DNA of 60,000 bases from Phoronis australis (Eukaryota > Phoronida > Phoronidae): assembly GCA_002633005.1 (NCBI GenBank), contig NMRA01000337.1, forward strand, positions 156,641 through 216,640. Reading direction: 5' to 3'. The notes under the pieces are model-generated. The model saw only the letters and a list, made by a program, of their open reading frames with translations, did not search any database and was not told the origin of the DNA. Of the stretch, positions 48,201 to 57,485 are shown one piece after another (within the stretch, counting starts at the first letter, position 1; each line of letters begins with the position of its first letter). The position numbers were made by a program, and so were the translations under genes.

Positions 48201-51200
48201 GTGGAAGAGTTTTATTAAAGGTCGTTAGCCCAAATTTTTGCAGACAGAGTTTTAAGAAAGTAATCGTGACATATGAAAGCGAACTACAAATAAGTCTAAG
48301 CTAATCGCACTGTTTCGCGACTCCTGAGTTTGGCGAAGAGGACAGCAGAACTTCAAATTAAACCAAGCTTTTTGTAATTCACACATAGCAAGTAATCAAG
48401 ATCATTCGGGTACAAAAACAATAATTGCGAAAACAATTGATCGAGATCCCTAGGAAAATTTGATGCATGATTATTGTTAGAGAATTTAAAGACATGCGGC
48501 TTTTGGGATTTGTTTTTACGCAGATCAAAGATCACGATTCGTTTCGATGTGCGCCAAGCGTGGTTTGCCGCCTAATTGACCGAACTCGGGTCCAACAAGT
48601 TTAAAAACACGTCACTTTCGACCTTAGCAGTTTTAGTCATGCATGACGTTCATGTTTTTGATAGAACAGAACTTCTAACTATCCCCCAAATTGACTGCCT
48701 ATCCCGGCATGCTTAGGCACTATATGTGACCTACCTCTAGAATTGTTTCTCCAATGACAAATCGATCGTCCTGGGTTCTGATGAACACGACTTTGCGCCA
48801 CTTGAAGTGTAGTAAGAAGGCGGCTACAGAGTTTGATATTTTCGAGTTGGGTGGAATAGTCCGAGCAAATGTAGGATACAGGTTTCTGTCAGAGACATTG
48901 GCTTCTTTACAGAGCTAAAAAATAATTAAGACTTGTGAAAAATAGGACGAATTCGGACAGAAATCTCCTTTGTCCTGGAAGTAGAAAAACGTGTTGTTAC
49001 ATTGGCCACGTTTTAGAAATGCCGGGGTGATTCTATGATTCATGTCGAAAATATCGCATTCACGTAAAGTTCATCTAACTTTCAGCCAGCAGCACAGCAG
49101 TGAAACTTTGGATGGTCATGTACTGTTAAAGGATATTGCCACCCGATTTAATTAGTCTTTTTTACCGTCGTAATCGGTCTATATCTACATCGCCTCTTAT
49201 ACGGTCGACCTCACCTTGCCGAGAGATGTCGCGTTAACCAGTGAGGAAGGTGAGAAACGACGCAGCGACGTCAGTGGTTCGTCTGCAGAGTAAATGCCGC
49301 TATATTTCCGGGGTGCATCGTTCCCGCTTGTCCGAACTATGAAGCTGCGAAGAAAGCGGGTATATAGTTTTTTTGACTTCCTCGAGAGCCCGAAATGTTT
49401 AGGAAGTGGCTCGCGGTAGTGAAGAACGAAAAGTAGGTTGTTAATAGCAAGTATGAGGCCGTGAAACATCTCCGTGTCTGTGGCCGGCATTTCGTAGACA
49501 ATGATTTCTCTGAAGAATTCCGGCTTACCAAAGAACTGTCCATACGTTACGTTGCCCGTGCATGTTCACGGCGCCTCTCTAGTATTTCTTGATCAGTGTA
49601 TTCCGGTTCGAACTGAATACCTGTGAAACCTAACGATCCGACCCGTGAAGTCTTCGTCGCCTGAGCTCTTGACTAAGTCGGGATTGGCGCGGGGCGAGTT
49701 GCCGTTTATTAGTAGACGTTTATTATTCTGCGTTCTGTTTCAAAATGAGTTATTCTCATCCTAACCAATGCTTATATGAAACTGAAACAAAGTCTGCCTC
49801 ATTAGATACAATTTCTAATGTTTTGGAGTGCTCGTGAGTGCAAATGATTTCAGAAGCCAGAAACGAATAAACCACTGCGTTATCGGCTTTTGATGCCGGC
49901 AACAAAGGTAATTGACCGGGCACCGAGGCCGTGTGAGCGCATGCTAATTCAGACAGAAAGCTGAAACAATTACTCGATTTTATATGCTATGGTCACATAT
50001 TATGGGAATCTTTATTCAGAAATACAAATACAGTATTCAAATCATTGTTACTGTACAACCTTTGCCCTGACAGTCTGTGGAAAGGGGAAGCCGACATCGC
50101 GTCCCCCGACAAGTAAGTAGATTTTCAGTTTCGTGGCTAATTCAGAAAAATAATTACGTGCACATTGTGACTGAAGATTTAGTTTCCAACTCAAGCTGGT
50201 TTATGTTCGTGCCAGTCCCGACGGTCGCGACGGGCCTGATCCAGTCGGGTTCCGATCCACTGGCCGAGATAACAAGCGTTTGTGTGTTTAGAACTCAAAA
50301 TATCACAACTATAACAACACAGATCTAGGTTCTCCTGTCTGTATTTCACGGAAGAATACTTCGAATTTATCTCCGAACAGACCCCAAACTCCTCAGTGCT
50401 ACGGACCTTGGTAAATTGGCCTGCCGATTTTCGTAGGCTGCGATGTGTCCAAATACCAGTAAATCCGTAACAGCGAAATAAAACAACACGTTTTTATATG
50501 AACTCGGTGTATTTTTAAGGGTTTTACATCGAAGTTTGATGATTTGATTTATTGGTGTTAAACGATGAATTCAAGCGATAACCTGACACCAGTAATCCGT
50601 GTTGTGATCCGCTGAACAGACTGCGTGTGAAACCAATTACGTCATTGGATAATTTCAACACCTCCGTCTGCCGTCAGGTGTCAGGTAACGCAACCGAACG
50701 TGCCGTTGTCGAGTAGAACTACTCGATCTAAATTGAAACAAAATAGGTCGTTTTTGGGTGGCATTCTCCTTTAATGTAGTTGAGAAGAACTTGAAAAAAT
50801 AAGTCACTAACGAGAATAACATGAGTAACTCCAATGGCACGAAAACGAAGCTGGAGAAATGCTTGACGGATGTTGCAGCATTGTGGGTTAATACCGCGAG
50901 ATCAGTGTCAAGTGTCTGTGCGCAATACCGGCGGTAGCGTGTCCTGCTTTAGGTGCACGGTAATGCGATGAAGAACAATTAAGGTTGGTGAAACGAGTTG
51001 TAGACACGTAAAACTTTTAAATGCTTAAAATTCGCTCCATCAAATTGACATGAAAATAACCGTGTGGTTATGAGGCGAGAACGTACGTACAGCTGTAATC
51101 ATAGAAGAATGAACTGTTGAAACTGAGAGCTGTCGACTGAGATCTCTTTCTGTGTTCTTTCTACACAAAATGCCCATTAGGCAATCAAAACGTAAATGTT

Positions 51201-52062
51201 TCAGACTGGGGTTTTCATGCGTTTTCTGTTACTTTGTCGACAAGCTTTTGGAAAGTAATCTTTCCTAGAAGTGAATACTGAAAATGAAAGATTCGTACGG
51301 TAAATAAATGTAAATTGCTACATGAATATCCTTCTGCTGAATTTAATTTTTAAGTTGATGGCGCATGTTTATTTACAAGAGAAACCGTAGGCTTAATTTG
51401 TGCTTAAAAGTGGCAAAAACTGGTGAGATTCTTTTTAAAAAAGTTTGATTTAGGTCACTTACAGTTATAAAATTGGTCTCAAATTATTCCTTAGTTAAAA
51501 TAACTGCGATTTCTGAACATTTCGTTTTGACCTTGACTTCAAACTGAACCAATAGCTAAATGTCAGTTCTTGCAAACACTGACGCTTTAAATAATCCGCC
51601 ATCAGTTTCAAGAACGATATATTATAAGGTAAGTTTACTTACGTATGAAATCATAGGCAGGTTAAAAGCCATTGCTATCCTGCCTTCAGTAACACATTTC
51701 TCCTCTGGCCCAATATACGCCGATATGTTATGCTTGAGAGGCAGCTCAGCGGTCACTTTAATACTCATTGCCTCGCTTCCCCTGATCTCGGCCACAACAA
51801 ATTCCAGTGTATGGTTGGGAAGCAGACCCTTGTCTTGATTTACTTCTTGCACAGCTAGACTGATAGCACCCGATATTTTTTTGCCGTGCTTGACATAGGA
51901 GAAATCTCCCGGAGACTGCTCTGAGCCACTAATGTAACCCAGTCTTATTACATTTCCCTCGGGAGTAGCTGTGCCCACAACGATCACAATATTCATAATA
52001 ACGGCAAAGAGCTTGGCTGTGTTGACACCCCGTCCATGGCTCCTGGGTTGATGGCCTTCCAT
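28107..52062 (-). CDS. Receptor (membrane) guanylate cyclase, complete, 23 coding exons
   Basis: The exons listed separately below join without a frame error into 1214 residues. Layout: signal peptide 1-32; ANF-receptor ligand-binding fold about 38-480; membrane helix about 498-517; pseudokinase about 570-850 (Lys602 present, HGN at 692-694 in place of HRD, DFG at 712-714); coiled-coil dimerisation helix about 850-890; cyclase about 892-1085; polar tail to 1214. The cyclase has both metal Asp (917, 961), the GTP-selecting Glu957 and Cys1028, and Asn1035/Arg1039, so it should make cGMP from GTP. Family: natriuretic-peptide-receptor/Gyc32E and egg-peptide receptors, which sit in the plasma membrane and answer to extracellular peptides. 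The start ATG (52062) precedes a hydrophobic stretch [13 protein letters not shown]. Introns hold several transposons. Confidence 0.95.
28417..29072 (-). other. Last intron of the cyclase gene
   Basis: Spans the gap between exons 22 and 23; nothing recognised inside. Confidence 0.7.
29073..29179 (-). CDS. Cyclase exon 22 (1077-1112)
   Basis: [14 protein letters not shown] closes the catalytic domain exactly where expected. [17 protein letters not shown] starts the tail. Acceptor tgtacaatag, donor gtaata. Confidence 0.93.
30504..30595 (-). CDS. Cyclase exon 21 (1046-1076)
   Basis: [20 protein letters not shown] then [10 protein letters not shown], the end of the cyclase fold ('l.ErG.v.mKGKG'). 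Acceptor atttcag, donor gtaaac. Confidence 0.93.
30801..30899 (-). CDS. Cyclase exon 20 (1013-1046)
   Basis: [20 protein letters not shown] then [11 protein letters not shown]: guanine-contact Cys1028, Asn1035 and catalytic Arg1039. Acceptor ttttccag, donor gtaagt. Confidence 0.95.
31313..31427. repeat. Tandem duplication of the exon 19 end and donor
   Basis: On the - strand, attggcattcactcaggtattc...gtaaatgtggccaaaga is followed about 63 bp later by attggcattcactacggtattctaa...gtaaatgtggccaaaga. The first copy includes the last bases of exon 19 and its donor. Confidence 0.85.
31406..31527 (-). CDS. Cyclase exon 19 (972-1013)
   Basis: [20 protein letters not shown] through [10 protein letters not shown]. 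Acceptor tttcgcag, donor gtattc (weak). The exon end and donor are duplicated downstream. Confidence 0.93.
31680..31798 (-). CDS. Cyclase exon 18 (933-972)
   Basis: [20 protein letters not shown] then [18 protein letters not shown]: guanine-contact Glu957 and metal Asp961. Acceptor gagtctag, donor gtaaga. Confidence 0.95.
32366..32489 (-). CDS. Cyclase exon 17 (891-932): start of catalytic domain
   Basis: [20 protein letters not shown] with metal-binding Asp917. Acceptor ttttgcag, donor gtatgt. Confidence 0.95.
32919..33068. repeat. 50-bp tandem repeat, three copies, overlapping the end of exon 16
   Basis: agcctaccg-gttaacatt-ggtggagtaac-gttctgttaatactgt units begin at 32921, 32971 and 33021 (exact 50-bp spacing). 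The rightmost copy contains the last ~32 coding bases of exon 16 and its donor. Confidence 0.92.
33029..33169 (-). CDS. Cyclase exon 16 (844-891): dimerisation coiled coil
   Basis: [20 protein letters not shown] then [20 protein letters not shown], ending QMLPR: the signalling helix of receptor cyclases. Acceptor atttacag, donor gtaggc. The last ~32 bases and the donor are copied twice more downstream. Confidence 0.94.
33762..33942 (-). CDS. Cyclase exon 15 (784-844)
   Basis: [20 protein letters not shown] through [20 protein letters not shown], the end of the kinase-homology domain ('CW.ddP..RPdF..ir'). Acceptor ttaccag, donor gtaagt. Confidence 0.94.
34051..34120. repeat. 27-29 bp tandem repeat, 2.5 copies
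   Basis: ctgtctggcctgttttatca units at 34051, 34078 and a partial one at 34107, in the intron before exon 15. Confidence 0.8.
35229..35378 (-). CDS. Cyclase exon 14 (734-784)
   Basis: [13 protein letters not shown] and [20 protein letters not shown], the APE helix and the strongly conserved 'DVYSFaiil.Ei..R.gPy'. Acceptor taactag, donor gtaatt. Confidence 0.94.
35738..35900 (-). CDS. Cyclase exon 13 (680-734): pseudokinase catalytic-loop remnant
   Basis: [23 protein letters not shown] stands where active kinases have HRD, as in natriuretic peptide receptors. [12 protein letters not shown] keeps a DFG. Acceptor attttgcag, donor gtgaga. Confidence 0.94.
35901..38979 (-). other. Large intron 12 of the cyclase gene
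   Basis: Three kilobases without recognised genes. It holds copies of repeats shared with 25.4-26.0 kb (36245-36300 and 37788-37890). Confidence 0.6.
37788..37890. repeat. Second copy of the GCTCGAACGAGCCCCC repeat
   Basis: gctcgaacgagcccccttttt...aactgg-aaaaaggtc...agaagcac...gaaaatgagacaa matches the interior of the 25374-25582 element in the same order, diverged. Confidence 0.6.
38980..39156 (-). CDS. Cyclase exon 12 (621-679): pseudokinase
   Basis: [20 protein letters not shown] then [16 protein letters not shown], the hinge region. Acceptor ataatttcag, donor gtaagt after ...YDVIR. Confidence 0.93.
39232..39263. repeat. (CA)n microsatellite
   Basis: Sixteen CA units followed by a TG-rich stretch; in the intron between exons 11 and 12. 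Confidence 0.95.
40000..40173 (-). CDS. Cyclase exon 11 (563-620): pseudokinase N-lobe
   Basis: Includes [20 protein letters not shown] with the ATP-contacting Lys602 position (VAVRK) and the alphaC segment RNVRKELKM. Acceptor ttggtttcag, donor gtaaga. Confidence 0.92.
40780..40912 (-). CDS. Cyclase exon 10 (518-562): start of cytoplasmic part
   Basis: [20 protein letters not shown]: the 'R..KyE.eL..llWki...ei' motif is found just inside the membrane in all receptor cyclases. Acceptor aatgtag, donor gtatgt. Confidence 0.92.
41214..41280 (-). CDS. Cyclase exon 9 (496-518): membrane helix
   Basis: [20 protein letters not shown], about 20 hydrophobic residues followed by Tyr-Arg. Acceptor catttcag, donor gtatgg. 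Confidence 0.92.
41736..41986 (+). pseudogene. Possible coding fragment with a coiled coil, antisense in intron 8
   Basis: The + frame reads [20 protein letters not shown] and [20 protein letters not shown], a heptad-like Leu/Glu/Lys pattern, then [14 protein letters not shown]. No splice sites or family identified. It may be a fragment of a transposon ORF1 or of a retrocopied gene. Confidence 0.35.
42375..43230 (-). mobile_element. LINE relic (RTE/L2-like RT)
   Basis: On the - strand, with several frameshifts: [39 protein letters not shown] (RT motif 1), then [40 protein letters not shown] (RT motif A, with Glu-Asp in the Y.D region). This is a degenerate non-LTR reverse transcriptase in the cyclase intron between exons 8 and 9. 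Confidence 0.75.
44091..44193 (-). CDS. Cyclase exon 8 (462-496): juxtamembrane Cys pair
   Basis: [20 protein letters not shown] then SGEKC: 'i.W..g..P.d.P.CGf.ge.C' directly precedes the membrane helix in receptor cyclases. The donor gtaggt was chosen over an upstream gtaaaa because only it keeps frame. Confidence 0.88.
44435..44589 (-). CDS. Cyclase exon 7 (410-461)
   Basis: [20 protein letters not shown]: 'G..G...i...GD....Y.i' is the end of the ligand domain. Acceptor tttgactag, donor gtaagg. Confidence 0.88.
45196..45382 (-). CDS. Cyclase exon 6 (348-410)
   Basis: [20 protein letters not shown]: 'a..LYDAV.lYA.A..e.l' is the conserved helix of ANF-receptor domains. Acceptor aattttcag, donor gtagtg (weak consensus, but the only one that keeps frame). 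Confidence 0.88.
45780..45946 (-). CDS. Cyclase exon 5 (292-347)
   Basis: [20 protein letters not shown] through [11 protein letters not shown]. Acceptor gatgcag, donor gtaagc. Contains potential N-glycosylation sites NFT (twice) and NKT. Confidence 0.88.
46659..46808 (-). CDS. Cyclase exon 4 (242-292)
   Basis: [20 protein letters not shown], then [15 protein letters not shown]: 'r.GLmd.GeYffi' is typical of the second lobe of the ANF receptor fold. Acceptor cgtttcag, donor gttaca. Confidence 0.9.
47428..47551 (-). CDS. Cyclase exon 3 (201-242)
   Basis: [20 protein letters not shown] through [13 protein letters not shown]; acceptor ttttctccag, donor gtatgt. Phase 0 in, 1 out. Confidence 0.88.
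48735..48914 (-). CDS. Cyclase exon 2 (141-200)
   Basis: [20 protein letters not shown] through [17 protein letters not shown]. 'yPtFaRt.p...' and 'f.W..v..i' are ANF-receptor hallmarks. Acceptor ttttttag, donor gtaggt. Confidence 0.92.
49130..50770 (+). mobile_element. TTAA-flanked THAP transposon (Kolobok-like), copy 2
   Basis: Perfect TTAA target duplications (49126-49129 and 50771-50774). Ends are aggatattgccaccc (left) and, reversed, aggagaatgccaccc (right). Matches copy 1 along its full length in the opposite orientation. The THAP region is on the + strand near the left end. 1641 bp, in the first intron of the cyclase gene. Confidence 0.85.
49270..49600 (+). pseudogene. Broken THAP zinc finger, copy 2
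   Basis: Assembled from shifted frames: [59 protein letters not shown]. The invariant Trp and C-x2-HF of THAP are present; stops and frameshifts make it non-functional. Confidence 0.65.
51643..52062 (-). CDS. Cyclase exon 1 (residues 1-140): signal peptide and start of ligand domain
   Basis: [20 protein letters not shown] begins the protein. [15 protein letters not shown] and [20 protein letters not shown] match the first lobe of ANF-receptor domains. Donor gtaagt follows at 51642. Confidence 0.93.
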
Positions 52063-52083
52063 GGGGCTCAGGCACAAAATGTT
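52063..52083 (-). other. 5' UTR part of cyclase exon 1
   Basis: On the - strand, ttcttgttttttacag ends at 52084. A good acceptor just 21 bases before the ATG implies at least one upstream non-coding exon beyond this point. Confidence 0.6.
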
Positions 52084-52429
52084 CTGTAAAAAACAAGAAA
52101 TATCGAGGCATTAGTAACGCCTAACAACGACGAATTTGTTACCAGTGCGCGTTCTCATAACGTACAATTACTTGGTTGTTATTTTCCGGAAACTACCAGA
52201 GAACTTGAGATCTAATGGTTCACCGACTTCTTGAGCGTAGGACACTGTGTGTTGCCTTCGTTATCAATCAGGGTCAGAAAATATACTTGACGAATGGACA
52301 AAACAATGTAGCCCCATTACGTAATTGAACAAGTCAGACGATTGGTTTGCAGGAGCTCATGTGGTCGGGTGGCATGTTCCTAACCAGTAGATCTAAAGTT
52401 ATTATACTGACAATATCGTCTGGAGTTGG

Positions 52430-52975
52430 ATTCAATAAACATTTTTGAATTAACATTCAAGTCACTAAAACTGTCTAATTTATTTAACCCTAAGGACAAA
52501 ATTCTTATGGGTCTACTGTCCAGGTTAGTGTACAAATATATCTGTGCTGTATGTGGCTCCAGTTATATAGGAGAAATTGTTCACCATTTGAAAACCCGGA
52601 CCAGGGAACATCTAAATTCTAACAGAAGTTCACATTTTAATATTCGTATGCAGAGCTCCAATCATTGTTATGAGCGATGCTCTTTCAATGACTTTGCTGT
52701 AATAGACCAAGCACAAACAACAAAGGAGCTGAGGCTCTGCACATCAATTGGTGCAAGCCCAGGCTCAATAGGCAACTGGCACACCACAGGTTGCCATTGT
52801 TAGTCTAGCCTATTGTTACTCCTCTGTATAGTAACTGACTGTATCTGTGTATCATTGCTTGTTGTCGGGCCTAGCAAGGTGGCCACTGTTTTTTTTTCTT
52901 CTGATGATGGTGTTTTAATAAATGCCGAAACATGTCAAGCCCGTTTAAATCCGTCGTGGTTTTTATTAACATATG
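52430..52975 (+). mobile_element. Penelope-like retroelement fragment with GIY-YIG endonuclease
   Basis: Frame 52426-52803 reads LSNLFNPKDKILMGLLSRLV, YKYICAVCGSSYIGEIVHHL, KTRTREHLNSN, then CSFNDFAVIDQAQTTKELR. The Y-x-C ... SYIGE ... R..EH pattern is the GIY-YIG nuclease of Penelope-like elements. A deletion shifts the frame after KELR; the remaining bases still encode INWCKPRLNRQLAHHRLPLL in another frame. The 3' region shares its blocks with 14.2-14.8 kb. The RT half is missing. It sits about 350 bp upstream of cyclase exon 1. Confidence 0.88.
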
Positions 52976-53186
52976 TTGCTACTTACTATCATAGAGATTC
53001 AATAAAAATTAAGATTATACCAAAGAAAACGGCCGAATTGATACTGGTCAGCGCCCCACTTATTTTAAAATGTCCCCCTAGCAGAATAAGGGTAAGGGGA
53101 CGTCTTATAAAGATGTTACACGTGAGTGCAAAATTATTACTGTTACTATCAGTATTATTACTGACATTAGCAAGAGTACTGCCGCT

Positions 53187-53222
53187 GCTGCTGCCGCTGC
53201 TGCTGCCGCCACTATTGTTGTA
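53187..53222. repeat. CTG/CCG-type microsatellite
   Basis: ctgccgctgctgctgccg repeats; produces a false Leu-rich reading frame. Confidence 0.85.
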
Positions 53223-53229
53223 AACATAT

Positions 53230-54902
53230 TATTTGTGATTTAAGCCCTGCCAGCCCATAGTGACCGCACGTGATTGGGCACAGCATAGACGTCCCGGAAT
53301 GTCAACTTCAATCTCGCTGATGAGGTTGTGAAGCGCATGCGTGGAATTTGTTTGCACTCGCTTGTTCGTGTTATGGTTCTTGCTACTGCCACTAAAACTT
53401 TTCGCAACTCCGCCGTTGTACATGATTTGCAGTTTGAACGCAATTTTGGTGATCAACCAGAACAACTTGTCACTTTGTTGTAGGCTACTTTCCAATGATT
53501 GATTTGAAAATTTGTAGACCATTTTTTCCAGTTTCGCATAAAGTAGAATTGGGATCTAGCTGTTACAGAGACAAGTGCTCATTTTTTCAGCGTCAGATGG
53601 TTTTTCGAAATAACCATCTACAAGAGAACATTGAATGACACTGAAATAAGCAGACTACTCAATTCCTTGCTGTGGTGTTTTGTTTGTCTTCGTATTCTTA
53701 AAAGTGTTAAAGGGAGAAATCTCAGGCTTATTGATTAGCGTGCGTATTTAGACCCATTCTCCTATATTCGGAATAATGCGTTTTTCTAAGAAAATATTTA
53801 GTCAGGTATTTCGCATACAGGCGCATGCGCCTCAAGTTTAGCGTAAAGATGCAGGTGGGTATCCTTTGTACAGGATAAATATGTAGGCACACTCAATCTC
53901 TTCGACAAACGCATTTACTTTGCCCGTCCAATACATTTCCGCGACTTGATGTGACAGCGCATTTTCCACTCTGTTAGGATTATGTAGTAAGAATAACGAT
54001 CTAACTCTGTCAATAACTATTTCAAAGTTGCTTTTATTGTTTTCGTATTTATGTAAGAAAAACTAGTACATTGTAACTTGAACCGGACCTGAATAGTTTC
54101 TAATGTTTAAGATGAAAATAAAAAAATGCTTGACTTAAACCATTTAATTAACTTTCCAGCAAAACTTGTTAAAATGCCAACAGTTTTCAAATAAAAACAA
54201 ACTGTCCTGTTTAATTTAAGTTGCAAACTAAATACAAGACGTATCATACGAGCAGACAATATTAGCAAGATTCTCCAATACACTCCACGCTAGCTGAGAA
54301 TATTCAAAATATAATAAATAAGATGCGTCTATATATCGCGATCATAATTCTATTAAAAAAGTTCGCGTATAGGCCAATTCCGAATTTATAGGTTCACCTT
54401 GGAATAAGTACGTGCATGTAGGGTAATGATGTCAATGTGTAAATGTCTCATCTCAGTATAACTGTTAAACAAGAATATTTTATGATTCTATTGAGTTCTC
54501 GAGAGGACATTTTTATAAGAATGTTTTAGTGCGTTCTGTGCTTAGAAGGCAATATAATAAAATACAAGAATTTTGAACAAGACCTATGAAAATACAATCA
54601 GTCTTTCAGTTATGTTCTTAGGAGTATGGTATTTTAGTTGTTTGCTGCGCAACATTGGACAAATAAAATTGAGATTCAAAATCTATACAAACCTGTAACA
54701 TTTATTGGAATCATGAGACTCATTTTTTCAATAACAATATTACATGAAATATCAATGTGTTTCTGTAATTAGTCATAAGACTAACAGTAACATCGTCAGC
54801 GATGGCCCGAATGATTTCACCTCTGCAGCTGACACGGTCATTCACCCAAGTGAGCAAGGTTGCGCGAGATCTGAGTGGTACTTGTACTGAGAGCATGGAG
54901 GA
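53230..54902. other. Intergenic, nothing recognised
   Basis: AT-rich, short unassignable frames only. It may contain the promoter and 5' exon of the cyclase gene on the - strand, but no element stands out. Confidence 0.45.
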
Positions 54903-55535
54903 TTGGCCTAACTGACTATTGGACTGACTATTGGCCTAACTGGGAATTGGCATAACTAACTAGTGGTATAACTGACTATTGGCATAATTGACTATTGGCA
55001 TAACTGACTATTGGCATACCCGACTATTGGCATAACTGACTATTGGCATAACTGACTATTGTCCTAACTGACTATTGGCCTAACTGGCCATTGGCATAAC
55101 TGGCTATTGGCATAACTGACTATTGGCATACCTGACTATTGGCATAACTGACTATTGGTATAACCGAGTATTGACATAACCGACTATTTGCCTAACTGGC
55201 TATTGGCCTAACTGACTATTGGCATAACTGACTATTGGCATAACTGACTATTGGCATTACTGGTTATTGACCTAAATGACTATTGGCCTAACTGGCTATT
55301 GGCCTAACTGGCTATTGGCCTAACTGTCTATTGGCATAACTGACTTTTGGCATACCTGACTATTGGCATAACTGACTATTGGCCTAACTGGCTATTGGCC
55401 TAACTGACTTTTGGTCTAACTGGTTTTTGGCATAACTGACTATTGGCCTACCTGACTATTGGCATTACTGACTATTGGCCTAACTGACTAGTGGCCTAAC
55501 TGACTATTGACCTAACTGACTATTGGCATAACTAA
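54903..55535. repeat. 16-bp minisatellite, left block (about 39 copies)
   Basis: Degenerate tandem copies of taactgactattggcct / taactgactattggcat. Unit length is 16 bp; variation is mostly at the last two bases and in the third triplet. The array ends abruptly where the LINE begins. Confidence 0.95.
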
Positions 55536-55571
55536 TGAAGAATACACAACACATACAAAGAAATGATGACA

Positions 55572-55604
55572 AACCCAGATATCGCGAAGCATTATATCTG
55601 GGTT
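55572..55604 (-). other. 3' UTR hairpin of the LINE
   Basis: aacccagata (55572-55581) and tatctgggtt (55595-55604) form a perfect 10-bp stem with a 13-base loop about 35 bp before the element end. CR1- and L2-type LINEs use a 3' stem-loop for recognition by their own RT. Confidence 0.7.
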
Positions 55605-55741
55605 GTAAACAATTCATAAATGAAACTAATATACATAGAGGTATATCCATTTAAGTAGTATCTAATATAAGTATCCCAATATTTAGATATGCTATTGCGA
55701 GTATATAAAAGCAAAAACATGTACAGATTCATGTATGGAAA

Positions 55742-56904
55742 TCAGACGCAGCAATATTGATAAACGGTACATAAAAATTTTCTAACGTTGATTAGGAGGA
55801 ATTCAATGAAAACGACGTCAAAGTTAGGACTACCATTCAATAATAGTGAAACTTTAGTAGGGATATTATTACAAGAATTGAGAACATTAACAATCGGTTG
55901 GTTTTTATTGAGTGCACGAAAGAGTGAGTCTCTCAAGTATTCGAGGAGGGGACATTTGAAGAAAACATGAGGATAAGATTGAAGGTCACCACGTTTACAG
56001 TTTGGAAAAACATTACTTAAGTTATGCCTAAACTTGTCAGAATTGAGGAAAAAACACATCTTGATCTGTGCAATGCAATTTCGTTATCGCGTGGAAGGGA
56101 GAATTGAGTTAAGGGTGCTGAGTTATCAAAATTGTGAAAAACAGTTCTAAAATTATTTTTATATTCGTAAAAGAGTTGCTTTCCTTAACAGAGACTGGAA
56201 GAGAATTGCAGTTGTTGATGCACATCATGACTGTAGACCTTCTGAATGCCTGACTGAATGACTGAGGAATTGCATATGGGGTGGAGGATCTCAAATTACT
56301 ACGATGGCCTTGTCTAGTGTATAGATCAAATATTTTTTGCCAGAGGCGTTGTTGACGTTGTTTATTACCTTGAAAGTAAATGTAGTCACGTGAACATTGC
56401 GTCGAGTAGACAGTTTGGGCCACTTGAGACTATTCAAAACCTTAACACTATTAGATTCCCTGTAAGCTCCGGTTATGAGTAAGGCAGCTTGATACTGTAA
56501 TTTCTCCAAATGTTGGAGTGCACCCGTATTGGCCGACTGATATATGATATTACAATAATCGATGTGTGAAGTATAAAGGATTTGAACAAAACTTCTAAAT
56601 GTGTAGAATTCAGATGACGAGAGACAAGCTTAAGTGGGTTAATTAGTTTCTGAGTTTTTTGTACGAGGTCCCGAACGTGAGGTGTGAATGAGAGTTTTTC
56701 ATCTAACAGTATACCAAGATGTCTGTGCGACTGTTTTCTAGGAATGATTTCATCATTAAGTTTAAGGTCATAAGACGGGTCAACAAGGAAGAGAACATTT
56801 ATAGATTTAAAGAAGGTGAGGTCAACGCTTTTTTCTGGTTTAAAATTCATTCTCCATTCTTGTGACCAACAGCTGAGTTTATTTAAGTCGTGTTGAAGCT
56901 GCAA
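55742..56904 (-). pseudogene. LINE RT thumb and C-terminal region, frameshifted
   Basis: Segments in order: LSCWSQEWRMNFKPEKS, HRHLGILLDEKLSFTPHVRD, LEKLQYQAALLITGAYRES, then RRNVHVTTFTFKVINN and CFFLNSDKFRHNLSNVFPNC. 'W...w.m.fn..Ks' and 'K.LGv..d..l.w..h' are the universal post-RT LINE motifs. At least three frameshifts separate the pieces. Confidence 0.8.
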
Positions 56905-57485
56905 AGAACTTTCAGGGCTGCTCTTTGCGAAGGGGTAAAAAGCGCCGTGTCATCTGCATAAAGGTATGTGCTACATGACAGGTTATCAGGAGGGTCCATA
57001 ATATAAACCAAGAAGAGAAGAGGACCCAATACGCTACCCTGCGGTACACCTACGTTTACAAATCCAGGAGGGGATAAAGTTGAAAGTACGCCGTCGACAC
57101 TAACACTGTATGTTCTATCGGAGAGATATGAGGTGATCGTGGTTAAAAGATTACCAGTAATGCCATAGGATTGAAGTTCGTGAAGTAGAAGGTCGTGAGG
57201 GACACAGTCGAAAGCAGAAGCTATATCTAGAAAAATGGACCTGACACTTTCGCCCTTCTCAAAATGTAAATGAATGTCATGTACCGTTTCAAGAAATTGT
57301 GCCGCGGTGCCGTTTCCAGGCAAAAAACCAAATTGACGATGATAGATCAAGTTGTTTTGTTTGAGATATGTAAGAATACTTTGAGCAATGATATTCTCGA
57401 ATATTTTTGATAGGGTGTTAAGTAAAGTTATTGGACGATAATCTGAAATTTCAGTTTTGGGGACTTTTTTGTGTATAGGGACCAT
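56883..57485 (-). pseudogene. LINE reverse transcriptase
   Basis: MVPIHKKVPKTEISDYRPIT, FGFLPGNGTAAQFLETVHDI, SIFLDIASAFDCVPHDLLLH (first catalytic Asp), VNVGVPQGSVLGPLLFLVYI and STYLYADDTALF (YADD active site). All RT motifs are intact in this 200-codon segment, which suggests a recent insertion. Typical of CR1/L2/Jockey-type LINEs. Confidence 0.92.

Noticed and set aside
52360-52390. gggtggcatgttcct resembling the end of the TTAA/THAP transposon
   Set aside because: Lacks the TTAA flank and no homologous interior follows; likely chance or a very decayed end.
53160-53223. Leu-rich reading frame resembling a membrane segment
   Set aside because: It is produced by a ctgctgccg microsatellite and has no splice or gene context.
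54903-55535. Regularly spaced short repeats that could suggest a CRISPR-like array
   Set aside because: The units are 16 bp, directly adjacent and with no unique spacers; the host is an animal. It is a minisatellite.
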